Shown one piece after another: positions 1 through 6,583 of a DNA stretch of 21,355 nucleotides. Each line of letters begins with the position of its first letter. The stretch's first letter is position 1. Source of the DNA: CAZXBB01 sp964638815 (GTDB lineage: Bacteria > Planctomycetota > Phycisphaerae > Phycisphaerales > SM1A02); NCBI GenBank assembly GCA_964638815.1, contig CAZXBB010000227.1, positions 1 to 21,355 of the forward strand, written 5' to 3'. The notes beneath the pieces were generated by a model, which was not told the DNA's origin, made no database searches, and saw nothing but the letters and a program-made list of their open reading frames with translations. The translations under genes were made by a program, and so were the position numbers.

Positions 1-140
1 GTCCGTGTGCGCGGGCGCGGGCGCGTCCGTGTGCGCGGGCGCTGGCGCGTGCGCGTGCGCGTGCGCGTGCGTGTGCGTGTGCGCGTGCGTGTGCGTGTGC
101 GAGTCCGCGTCCGCGTGCGCGTCCGCGTCCGTGGGCGCGA
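1..140. repeat. Degenerate GTGCGC/GTCCGC hexanucleotide tract at the window edge
   Basis: This stretch is built almost entirely of 6-bp units of the form GTGCGC, GTGCGT, GGGCGC and GTCCGC. It has no credible start codon or protein-like composition, and any frame through it gives Val/Arg, Ala/Arg or Cys/Val alternation. It resembles the other short tandem tracts in gaps of this window (6428-6494, 11652-11693, 13119-13173, 14327-14373). Because it lies at the very end of the window, it may also mark a contig end where assembly failed. Confidence 0.8.
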
Positions 141-143
141 CTG

Positions 144-351
144 ACGCCCGCGCCCACAACCGCGCTCGCTCAACTCCAGTTCGCCAGCACCGGCCGGTGG
201 AACCCGTCGACCGGCGGCGCGCGGCCGACGATCACGGCCGCCCTGTCCGAGGTCTACTACGGCCGGTCGTTCGACGTCGCGACGCCCGACGCGGGGTCGA
301 TCACGTCGGCGGTGCTCATCCGCCTTCTACATGCTGTTCATCCTCGACGTC
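144..351 (+). pseudogene. C-terminal fragment of a galactose-oxidase-like protein (DUF1929-like), internally deleted
   Basis: The frame starting at 144 reads a segment with ARPTITAALSEVYYGRSFDV followed by ATPDAGSITSAVLIR. This matches the opening of the early-set/DUF1929 domain at the C-terminus of kelch-type galactose/glyoxal oxidases, typically YG..F.V.TPDA..I..V.L.R. At about 321-325 the frame shifts by one. The other frame then reads FYMLFILDV, the motif that normally closes the same domain (GYYMLFVLD). The roughly 35-45 residues usually found between the two motifs are missing. No stop codon closes the piece, and after about 351 the DNA becomes the minus-strand N-terminal piece. Family assignment is from memory of the domain pattern. 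The piece is non-functional as it stands. Confidence 0.55.
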
Positions 352-654
352 GCCGCCTCCCGGGCAGGCGTAGTGCAGGACCTCGCCGGTCGGCAGCACC
401 GCCGCGTGAATCGCGATCACCTCCCACGGCAGCGGCGCGAGCCACGCGCCGTCGGCACCGGGGTTGCCGCTCTGCGCCGGGTCTTGCGTGGGCGCCGCGC
501 ACCGGTTTCCGCGCGAACGCGCGACGACCCAGGAGCGTTCCATCTGCACGCCGAAACGCCCGTCCCCGAGCGTCCCGTCCGAGGAGGGCGGGCAGAGCGC
601 GACGCCGGCGGCGCCCACCGGCGGAGCCGGGGCGAGGGCAGGGAGCGTCGTCAT
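352..654 (-). pseudogene. N-terminal fragment of a galactose-oxidase-like (kelch) protein
   Basis: On the minus strand an ATG at 654, preceded by AAAGGAAGA at good Shine-Dalgarno spacing, opens MTTLPALAPAPPVGAAGVAL. The frame runs on to WLAPLPWEVIAIHAAVLPTG and EVLHYACPGGG. The W..PLPW..IAIHA.LLP.G.VL.Y pattern is the usual first blade of galactose-oxidase-like proteins. Homology stops at about 352, where the plus-strand C-terminal piece of the same kind of protein abuts in opposite orientation. There is no obvious signal peptide before the first blade. The gene is divergent from aspS across 655-872. It could be a real gene broken by inversion, or an assembly artefact; the intact N-terminus and RBS suggest the gene itself was genuine. 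Confidence 0.55.
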
Positions 655-710
655 GCCGATCTTCCTTTGGCTCCGCCGGCCGTTCCCAGCGGCGGACGGC
701 GCACCGCGAC

Positions 711-741
711 GATAAAAACCCGTGCGACGCGATACTTGCAA
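711..741 (-). promoter_or_regulatory. Candidate promoter for the galactose-oxidase-like fragment
   Basis: On the minus strand TTGCAA (741 to 736) is followed after 18 nt by TTTTAT (717 to 712), an AT-rich island in otherwise GC-rich DNA. This would start transcription about 50 nt upstream of the ATG at 654. TTGCAA lies in the perfect 8-bp palindrome CTTGCAAG (735-742), so a -35 on the other strand toward aspS cannot be excluded. The call rests on motif matching only. Confidence 0.3.
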
Positions 742-872
742 GCGGATTGTGCCGACGTTGCCTGAGTATCGGACACGGAGATAGGATGCAGGCTCCCCGG
801 GGCGACGCTCCGGCGTCAGCCTCACGCCCCCGGCCCCCGGCCCCACGCCTCAAGCCCCAGGAACCCCAGAGA

Positions 873-2666
873 ATGCTCAAGCGCACCCACACGTGCGGCG
901 AGCTCGGCAGCGAGCACATCGGCGAAACCGTCAACCTGACCGGCTGGGTCAACACGTATCGCGACCAGGGCAAGGGGCTTCTGTTCATCGACCTCCGCGA
1001 CCGTTACGGACTGACGCAGATCGTGTTCGACCTCGAGGACGCGCCCGCAGCCGTCGTCGAGCAGTCGCGTGCGCTGCGACGCGAGGACGTCATCGCTGTG
1101 CGCGGCCTCGTGCGGGTCCGCGGCGGCGACCCGAACCCGAAGCTGCGCACCGGCACCATCGAGGTCATGGGCACCGAGCTCGAGGTGCTGAACAAGACGG
1201 CCACGCCGCCGATCCTCCCCGACGACTACGACGCGGGGAAGATCGCGGAGGAGAAGCGGCTCCAGTACCGCTACATCGATCTGCGACGCCCGCGCATGCA
1301 GGAGATCCTCGGCACCCGGTACAGGGTGACCCGGGTCGTCCGCGACTACTTCGCCGAGAACGGCTTCATCGAGGTGGAGACTCCGTTCCTGATCAAGACG
1401 ACGCCCGAGGGCGCCCGCGACTTCGTCGCGCCGTCGCGGATGTACCCCGGCCTGTGGTTTGCCCTGCCGCAGAGCCCGCAGATCTTCAAGCAGATCCTGA
1501 TGGTCTCGGGATGCGATCGCTACATGCAGATCGTCAAGTGCTTCCGCGACGAGGACCCCCGCGCCGACCGGCAGGCGGAGTTCACCCAGGTGGACCTCGA
1601 GATGAGCTTCGTCGACCGCGACGACGTCATGACGATGATGGGCGGCCTCGCCCGCCGGCTGTGGAAGGACATCCTCGGCGTGGACATCGGCGAGATCCCC
1701 GTGCTCTCGTATGAGGACGCGATGGAGCGCTACGGCATCGACCGGCCCGATCTCCGCTTCGGGCTCGAGCTGACCGATGTCTCCGACCTCGCGGGCCGGA
1801 TGGACTTCCGCGTCTTCACGGAGGCGCTCGCGAAGCCGACCGGCGTCGTCAAGGCGATGCGCGTGCCCGGCGGCGCTGAGCAGATGAGCCGCAAGGTCAC
1901 CGACGGCTACGCGGAGTTCGTCAAGACGTTCCGCGCCGGCGGCTGCCCGAGCGTCAAGTACACCGCGAGCGGATACGAGACGGGCATCGCGAAGTTCCTC
2001 GAGCCCGTCGGCGACGAGCTGAAGGAGCGTCTCGGGCTCGAGCCCGGAGACATCGTGTTGTTCACCTCCGACACGTGGGCGATCGCGACCAAGGCGCTGG
2101 GCGAGCTGCGCAACAGGGTGGCGCGCGACCTCGATCTGATCGATCGCACCGCGTGGAAGTTCGCGTGGGTCGTGGATTTCCCGATGTTCGAGCGCGACGA
2201 GGAGGCGGAGCGCTGGAACGCGATCCATCATCCGTTCACGAGCCCGAAGCCCGCGGAGCTCGCGAGTGGGCGGCTCGAGCGCGACCCGGGCGGGTGCATC
2301 TCGGACGCGTACGACCTCGTCTGCAACGGCTCCGAGATCGGCGGCGGGTCGATCCGCATCCACTCGCCGGAGGTGCAGCAGAAGGTCTTCTCGCTGCTCG
2401 GCATCGGCGACGAGGAGCAGAAGCAGAAGTTCGGCTTCCTGCTCGAGGCGCTCCGGTACGGCGCGCCGCCGCACGGCGGCATCGCGTTCGGTCTCGACCG
2501 GCTCGTCATGCTGCTCGTCGGCACGGAGAACATCCGCGACGTCATCGCGTTCCCCAAGACCCAGACCGGGCAGGATCTCATGACCGGAGCCCCGGGTCCT
2601 GTGGATCCCGCCCAGCTGGAGGAGCTGCACGTGCGCATCAACATGCCCGAGGGCGTCGTGGGGTAA
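873..2666 (+). CDS. aspS: Aspartate--tRNA ligase
   Basis: This 597-aa protein charges tRNA-Asp with aspartate in the cytoplasm, and its length fits bacterial AspRS (about 590 aa). It begins MLKRTHTCGELGSEHIGETV and continues into the OB-fold anticodon-binding domain (LTGWVNTYRDQGKGLLFIDL). Class II motif 2 starts at about residue 224 (FRDEDPRADRQAEFTQVD). A bacterial GAD insertion occupies roughly residues 290-410. Motif 3 ends in GLDRLVML, with the ATP-binding Arg at 543. The frame is open far upstream to the window edge, but homology begins only at the ATG at 873, so the longer reading is rejected. The only RBS candidate is a weak CAGAGA just before the start. No clear intrinsic terminator follows; 2671-2697 holds a 6-bp CTAACC/GGTTAG stem without a T-run. 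Whether it is discriminating or also charges tRNA-Asn cannot be decided here. Confidence 0.97.
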   Translation: MLKRTHTCGELGSEHIGETVNLTGWVNTYRDQGKGLLFIDLRDRYGLTQIVFDLEDAPAAVVEQSRALRREDVIAVRGLVRVRGGDPNPKLRTGTIEVMGTELEVLNKTATPPILPDDYDAGKIAEEKRLQYRYIDLRRPRMQEILGTRYRVTRVVRDYFAENGFIEVETPFLIKTTPEGARDFVAPSRMYPGLWFALPQSPQIFKQILMVSGCDRYMQIVKCFRDEDPRADRQAEFTQVDLEMSFVDRDDVMTMMGGLARRLWKDILGVDIGEIPVLSYEDAMERYGIDRPDLRFGLELTDVSDLAGRMDFRVFTEALAKPTGVVKAMRVPGGAEQMSRKVTDGYAEFVKTFRAGGCPSVKYTASGYETGIAKFLEPVGDELKERLGLEPGDIVLFTSDTWAIATKALGELRNRVARDLDLIDRTAWKFAWVVDFPMFERDEEAERWNAIHHPFTSPKPAELASGRLERDPGGCISDAYDLVCNGSEIGGGSIRIHSPEVQQKVFSLLGIGDEEQKQKFGFLLEALRYGAPPHGGIAFGLDRLVMLLVGTENIRDVIAFPKTQTGQDLMTGAPGPVDPAQLEELHVRINMPEGVVG

Positions 2667-2953
2667 CTGGCTAACCTTCCCCGGGACAGCCGGTTAGGGC
2701 ATAACGGGAGCCGCGCAGCCGCCGGGAGCGCGCAAATCTCCTCTTTTGACGTGCAAGCAGCCGGGTCGGCGTGTTATCATCCTGGCGTCCGAGGTGGCGA
2801 GCCCGCCCCCGGGGACCCCCTTCAGAAGAGAGAGAGACAGCCGCGTCCCCTGACGAGGTGTCTCCAGTGTCTCTTCTTTCGCACAACAGAGGTTCGACGA
2901 AACGGCCGGAAGCCGCGCGCTGTCGTCGCGCGACCGGGCCGGGAGGGTTTGCC
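2667..2953 (+). promoter_or_regulatory. Intergenic leader with extended -10 for the PEP-CTERM-like gene
   Basis: The gap between aspS and the next gene holds TGTTATCAT at 2772-2780, an extended -10-type sequence that would give a leader of about 165 nt. A TTGACG lies at 2746-2751, but it is 23 nt from the -10 hexamer, too far for a standard promoter. Just before the downstream ATG is GGGAGG (2941-2946), a good Shine-Dalgarno sequence. No small ORF with convincing composition was seen in the leader. Confidence 0.35.
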
Positions 2954-3598
2954 ATGAGGATGGGAACGATGTTCGGGGCCGTGGCCGCGCTGGCGATGAC
3001 GACGGCGGCGAGCGCCGACGTGGTCTTCAACAACTTCGGGCCGGGTGACACGTACACCACGGGACAGGGCTGGACGATCTCGGACGGCGCGCCGATCAAC
3101 ACCGACAACGATCAGGGTGACGCGTTCACCGTGACCGGCGGCAACTTCCTCCTGACGTCCATCGAGATCGCCCTGGGCTACGTGACGGGCACGAACCGGG
3201 CATTCATCAGCCTCTACAACGATGACGACGGGATGCCGGGGGCGATCCTCGAGACCGCGACCGTCGAGAACATGGGCCCGTTCGGCAACCAGAACGACCC
3301 CGAGGTCGCCCTGTTCACCGGAACCACGGCGCTCCTCGAGGGCGAGCAGTACTGGGTCATCGCCTCGAGCGACAACAACAGCTGGCTGGCGTGGAACCTG
3401 AACAGCATCGGCGACACGGGGCCGCACGCCTTCCGCGCCAACGGCGGTCCGTGGAACATCAGCGACGGAGCCCCGTTCGAGGGACCGCCCGGAGCGGCGG
3501 GAACCCGCGGCGCGTTCCGCGTCAACGGCGTGCCCGGTCCGGGCGCGATCGCACTGCTGGGCCTGGCCGGCCTGTGCGGCCGGCGACGCCGTCGCTGA
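2954..3598 (+). CDS. Secreted protein with PEP-CTERM-like C-terminal sorting tail
   Basis: This 214-aa protein is predicted to be exported and surface-anchored. Residues 1-21 form a signal peptide (MRMGTMFGAVAALAMTTAASA, cleavage before DVVFNN). The body is rich in Gly, Asn, Asp and Thr with beta-strand patterns (FLLTSIEIALGY, RAFISLYNDDDGMPGAIL, YWVIASS). It resembles the choice-of-anchor lectin-like modules common in planctomycete and cyanobacterial surface proteins. The tail VPGPGAIALLGLAGLCGRRRRR has the three parts of a PEP-CTERM-like signal: a Pro-Gly motif, a hydrophobic helix and an Arg cluster. The start at 2954 is chosen because GGGAGG sits at good spacing and the signal peptide begins there; the frame is open further upstream but without sense. 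A strong terminator follows. The ligand or role is unknown. Confidence 0.85.
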   Translation: MRMGTMFGAVAALAMTTAASADVVFNNFGPGDTYTTGQGWTISDGAPINTDNDQGDAFTVTGGNFLLTSIEIALGYVTGTNRAFISLYNDDDGMPGAILETATVENMGPFGNQNDPEVALFTGTTALLEGEQYWVIASSDNNSWLAWNLNSIGDTGPHAFRANGGPWNISDGAPFEGPPGAAGTRGAFRVNGVPGPGAIALLGLAGLCGRRRRR

Positions 3599-3635
3599 GC
3601 GCGGCGACGCCGCGTGCAATTCACCGCGCATCGAC

Positions 3636-3670
3636 AGGGCCCGTAAGCCTCTGCTTCCGGGCCCTTTCTT
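3636..3670 (+). terminator. Rho-independent terminator after the PEP-CTERM-like gene
   Basis: An 8-bp perfect stem AGGGCCCG (3636-3643) / CGGGCCCT (3658-3665) encloses a 14-nt loop that can extend the stem with AAG/CTT (3645-3647 / 3654-3656). TTTCTT follows. It lies 38 nt after the stop at 3598 and just before the convergent WD40 gene ends at 3675. It is the only hairpin in the window with a proper T-tract. Confidence 0.75.
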
Positions 3671-3674
3671 ACGT

Positions 3675-4946
3675 TCAGTCAGCCTCCGTCACCGGCGGCG
3701 ACCGGGAGCGCCCCGACGCCCGGTACGACCAGTACGCGAGGTTCCCGGCGATGAACGCGTCATAGTGCGCCGGATCCGCGGCGTCCGTCGGCTCCCACAG
3801 CTTCACGGTGCCCGTGTCGTCGCCTGAGACGACCCACCGCGCGTCCGGCCCCACCGCAACGGCCGTCACCGCGCCGGAGTGCCCGACGCCGATGGTGACG
3901 GGAGCGCCGTCGTCGCCGGGCGTCGATATACGCACGCGGCCGGAAGCGCCGCCGGTGGCGAGGACTCGCCCCGCGGGGTCGAGGCCGGCGACGGCGACCG
4001 CATCCTCGTGGTGCGCCACGCCGATCGCGCGTCCGTCCGCCGCGAACACGTGCACGGCCGTTCCGGCCACGGCCGCGAGACGCTCCCCGTCGGCGCTCAT
4101 CGCGAGCAGCGTCGGCCGGCCCTCGAGCGACACCGTGGCGACCTCGCGGACCGCCGACTCGTCGAAGAACTTCAGAACGCCACCCTCGGCCGTCACGACG
4201 CGGCGGCCCTCGTGTCCGGCGGCGACGGCGTGGACGGCACGGGGACGGCGCTGGATCTGGATCTCGCGGATGTGCTCGCCGCCGGCCGACCAGAGCGAGA
4301 CAAACCGATCATGCGCCGCCACGACGTGCTCGCCGCTCCGACTGATCGAGAGCGTCACGCGTTCCACGTCGAACGCGTCAACCCGCCCGATCCAGTCACC
4401 GTTCGCGAGATCGAACACCTCGATGAAGTCGTTGTTCCAGCGCGCCGCGCGGCTCCCGTCGCCGGCCAGGGCGACGTTGGTCTCCGCCGGTCCCATCCGG
4501 ACGCGCGCGGTGTCCCCGGTATCGGGCAGCCACTTCGTGACCATCCCGTCCGCGCCGGCCGTGACGACCACGCCGGCGTCGCTGATCGCCAGGGCCGTGA
4601 CGGGACCGTCATGCAGGCGGGCCGTCGCGCGGCACGGGTTCCGCGCGGAGAGCTCGCGGAGGGCCGCCCGGGTCAGCGCGGTCGGCGCGGTGGTCGGGGC
4701 AGCGGCCAGCGCGTCGAGGTGCGCGCGCCAGAGGATCTCCTCCGCCCCCGCGAGGTCGCCCGCATCCATCAGCGCCCGCCCGCGATCGACGTCCGTGACC
4801 GGGGGCGCCACCGGCGCGGGCGGCGCGGGGGCGTCCTGCGACTGCGCCGGCGGCGCGGGACGGCCGCACCCCGTCGTCGTCAACGCGAGAGCGCCCACGA
4901 TGAGCCTCGTCGCGGCGACTTTCGGAGTGGTCGGCCTGGTGCGCAT
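3675..4946 (-). CDS. WD40-repeat lipoprotein
   Basis: This is a 423-aa protein from the ATG at 4946. The N-terminus MRTRPTTPKVAATRL, a hydrophobic stretch and then TTTGC with Cys at position 27 look like a lipoprotein signal, although the box is not canonical. A Pro/Ala linker and a short helical segment (GRALMDAGDLAGAEEILWRA) follow. About seven beta-propeller blades fill the rest, for example TARLHDGPVTALAISDAGVV ... GADGMVTKW, RFVSLWS, and HSGAVTAVAVGPDARWVVSG ... GTVKLWEP. WD40 propellers are protein-interaction scaffolds, so no enzymatic role can be named. The frame is open to an earlier ATG at 5117, but that extension is Arg-rich and unlike a protein N-terminus. AGGA lies 11 nt before the chosen start. 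The gene converges on the terminator at 3636-3670. Confidence 0.8.
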   Translation of the reverse strand: MRTRPTTPKVAATRLIVGALALTTTGCGRPAPPAQSQDAPAPPAPVAPPVTDVDRGRALMDAGDLAGAEEILWRAHLDALAAAPTTAPTALTRAALRELSARNPCRATARLHDGPVTALAISDAGVVVTAGADGMVTKWLPDTGDTARVRMGPAETNVALAGDGSRAARWNNDFIEVFDLANGDWIGRVDAFDVERVTLSISRSGEHVVAAHDRFVSLWSAGGEHIREIQIQRRPRAVHAVAAGHEGRRVVTAEGGVLKFFDESAVREVATVSLEGRPTLLAMSADGERLAAVAGTAVHVFAADGRAIGVAHHEDAVAVAGLDPAGRVLATGGASGRVRISTPGDDGAPVTIGVGHSGAVTAVAVGPDARWVVSGDDTGTVKLWEPTDAADPAHYDAFIAGNLAYWSYRASGRSRSPPVTEAD

Positions 4947-5150
4947 GCGGGGGTGGATCCTGGTGGTGCGAGCTGGAGATCCGGTGACAGACCGGCACGT
5001 GACCGTCGTCGCTCGCATGGCGACGGGACGAAGGCATATCCACACGATACGTCGAGGAACGGCAACGCCGCCAGCCGCGACGGGGACCGGCGGGATGGTG
5101 CCGGACTCCCGACTCACGCTACCAGCGCGCGCACAGCGCGCGCAAAGCGA

Positions 5151-5175
5151 GACCGGAAGCCGCTGGCCTCCGGTC
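5151..5175. other. Strong hairpin between the beta-helix and WD40 genes
   Basis: GACCGGA-A-GCC, a GCT loop and GGC-C-TCCGGTC form a 10-bp stem with one A/C mismatch. On the minus strand it comes 61 nt after the beta-helix stop and is followed by TCGCTTTG, a weak T-rich stretch. It may be the terminator of the beta-helix gene or a processing structure. Just to its left the 10-mer AGCGCGCGCA occurs twice in a row. The rest of 4947-5236 shows no gene. Confidence 0.4.
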
Positions 5176-5236
5176 CCGCCTGTCTCTCCGAGGTTGGAGA
5201 TGCGCGGTCAGTGAGTCATGGACGGAATCGACGGAA

Positions 5237-6415
5237 TCACGGGCACGGGCCCCAGCCGCCGAGCGTGCCGATGAGGTCGGCGAAGTCGACCGTGCCGTCG
5301 CGGTCGAGGTCCTCGGGGCAGCCCGAGCAGACGCCCCAGCCGGCGAGGAGGTTCACCACGTCGCCGAAGTCGACGGTGCCGCTGCCGTTGTAGTCGGCGG
5401 GACACGGGGCGTCCTGGAATTCGTAGGCGCCGATGTCGACGCGCGGACCGACCACACGCGGATCGCCGCCGGCGTCCGTCTCGCCGTCCTCCGCGACGAA
5501 GGCGGGATCACCGCGGTCGATCATCGGCGAGTTCGCGGCGAGCCGGTAGTCGCCGTTGTCGGGGTCCACGAAGATCGCGTCGGTATCGACGTTGCCTACT
5601 CCCGCGTAATCGACGTTGCTGTAACGCATCGTCGGCACGCCCTGCACGTCGAGCGACCCCGTGTTGCCCCGGATGATCGAGTTGACGAACGTGGTCATCG
5701 AGTTCGAGTAGACCCCCGCTCCGAAGACAGCCTCGTTACCGACGATTGTGGTGTTGATGAACGTGGCGTCTCCGCCGAACGTCGTGACGCCGCCGCCGGT
5801 AACGCGCGAGACGTTGTTCGCGATCACCGTGTTGCGGACGACGGGGCTGCTGCCCGCCCACGCAAAGAGGCCGCCGCCGTCGTCGTCGGTGTAGTTGCCG
5901 ACTAACCGGCAGTTCTCGATGAGCGGGTTGGACTGGAAGCTGCAGCAGACCGCCCCGCCCCAGCAACCGGCGCGGCTCGAGCTGATCACCATGTTGCGGA
6001 TCGTCGGGCTGCTCTGCTGCGTGACGAGGATGCCGGCCCCGTTGAAGACGTCCGCGATCGCGCCCGGCAGCGTCGCACCGTTCGTGATCCGGAAGCCGTC
6101 GAGCACGGAATCGCGTCCCTCGCCGTTCTCGAAGCTGAAGCCGCGGTACGGCACCTCCGGCGTCCCCTGGCAATTGATCGTCGTGTGCTCGGGCCCGTTC
6201 GCGCTGCGGACGGTGATCGCCTTCCCGCCGAAGCTGATGTCGCGGTTCCCGTCACCCGTGTAGACGCCGTTGGCCACGATCACCGTGTCCCCCGGCTTCG
6301 CCGCGTCGATCGCTGCCTGGATCGTGCTGTACTCGATCGGCACGTGAAGGTCCGCCCCGTTCGCCGCGGCCGAAAGACAGGTGCATGCGGCCACTATCGT
6401 GATTGCTCGCCTCAT
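5237..6415 (-). CDS. Secreted right-handed beta-helix protein with dockerin-like C-terminal EF-hand repeats
   Basis: This is a 392-aa exported protein. Residues 1-20 are a signal peptide (MRRAITIVAACTCLSAAANG). The segment with EYSTIQAAIDAAKPGDTVIV is the usual entry to pectin-lyase-like beta-helices. It is followed by rungs such as GAGILVTQQSSPTIRNMVIS, GGGLFAWAGSSPVVRNTVIA and GGGVTTFGGDATFINTTIVG. Residues about 275-337 form a choice-of-anchor Q-like cap (DYRLAANSPMIDRGDPA ... DIGAYEF). Residues 338-392 carry two dockerin/EF-hand-like units (NGSGTVDFGD and DRDGTVDFAD) with paired Cys, a tail seen often in Phycisphaerae. Likely roles are polysaccharide binding or cell-surface adhesion; no lyase catalytic residues can be assigned. 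The start has GGATGAGGCG just before ATG. The leader contains the CCAGGA repeats described separately. Confidence 0.88.
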   Translation of the reverse strand: MRRAITIVAACTCLSAAANGADLHVPIEYSTIQAAIDAAKPGDTVIVANGVYTGDGNRDISFGGKAITVRSANGPEHTTINCQGTPEVPYRGFSFENGEGRDSVLDGFRITNGATLPGAIADVFNGAGILVTQQSSPTIRNMVISSSRAGCWGGAVCCSFQSNPLIENCRLVGNYTDDDGGGLFAWAGSSPVVRNTVIANNVSRVTGGGVTTFGGDATFINTTIVGNEAVFGAGVYSNSMTTFVNSIIRGNTGSLDVQGVPTMRYSNVDYAGVGNVDTDAIFVDPDNGDYRLAANSPMIDRGDPAFVAEDGETDAGGDPRVVGPRVDIGAYEFQDAPCPADYNGSGTVDFGDVVNLLAGWGVCSGCPEDLDRDGTVDFADLIGTLGGWGPCP

Positions 6416-6427
6416 CGCCTCATCCTT

Positions 6428-6494
6428 TCCTGGGTCCTGATTCTGGTCCTGGTCCTGGACCTGGTTCTGGTCCTGGTCCGGGTCCTGGTCCTGG
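6428..6494. repeat. TCCTGG hexamer tandem repeat (CCAGGA on the minus strand) in the beta-helix leader
   Basis: Ten in-phase 6-bp units run from 6435 to 6494 (six exact TCCTGG, and four one- or two-base variants), with one more unit at 6428-6433. On the coding (minus) strand they read CCAGGA and lie 13-80 nt upstream of the beta-helix ATG at 6415. Each unit therefore carries an AGGA core similar to a Shine-Dalgarno sequence. A candidate -10 (CATAAG with upstream TG, minus strand 6537 to 6529) lies farther upstream and would place the tract in the mRNA leader. Confidence 0.85.
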
Positions 6495-6583
6495 TTCGAT
6501 CCGGCGAGAGCACCCCGCCGGCGCTCGTCTTATGTCACCCGTCCGCCGGGCGATTGCGGGAGTCGGGCAAACGCCCGCAGGAT

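Noticed and set aside
5..373. Cys/Ala/Val-rich 122-aa ORF at the window start
   Set aside because: It is translation of the GTGCGC hexamer tract followed by the wrong frame of the DUF1929-like piece.
312..872. 187-residue N-terminal extension of AspRS
   Set aside because: The frame is merely open. It covers the minus-strand gene fragment and the divergent promoter region, and AspRS homology begins at 873.
822..2630. 602-aa open frame antisense to aspS
   Set aside because: It is a shadow of the high-GC codon pattern of aspS: Arg/Asp/Leu-rich, no domain wording, and the sense strand is unambiguous.
2671..2697. CTAACC/GGTTAG stem after aspS as a terminator
   Set aside because: It is a 6-bp stem with a 15-nt loop and no T-run.
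2746..2751. TTGACG as the -35 of the PEP-CTERM-like gene
   Set aside because: It is 23 nt from the only good -10 (TATCAT), well outside the usual 16-18 nt.
6492..6502. GGTTCGATCC resembling a tRNA T-loop
   Set aside because: The flanking bases do not form a T-stem, and no acceptor or anticodon arm is present around it. It is the end of the TCCTGG repeat.
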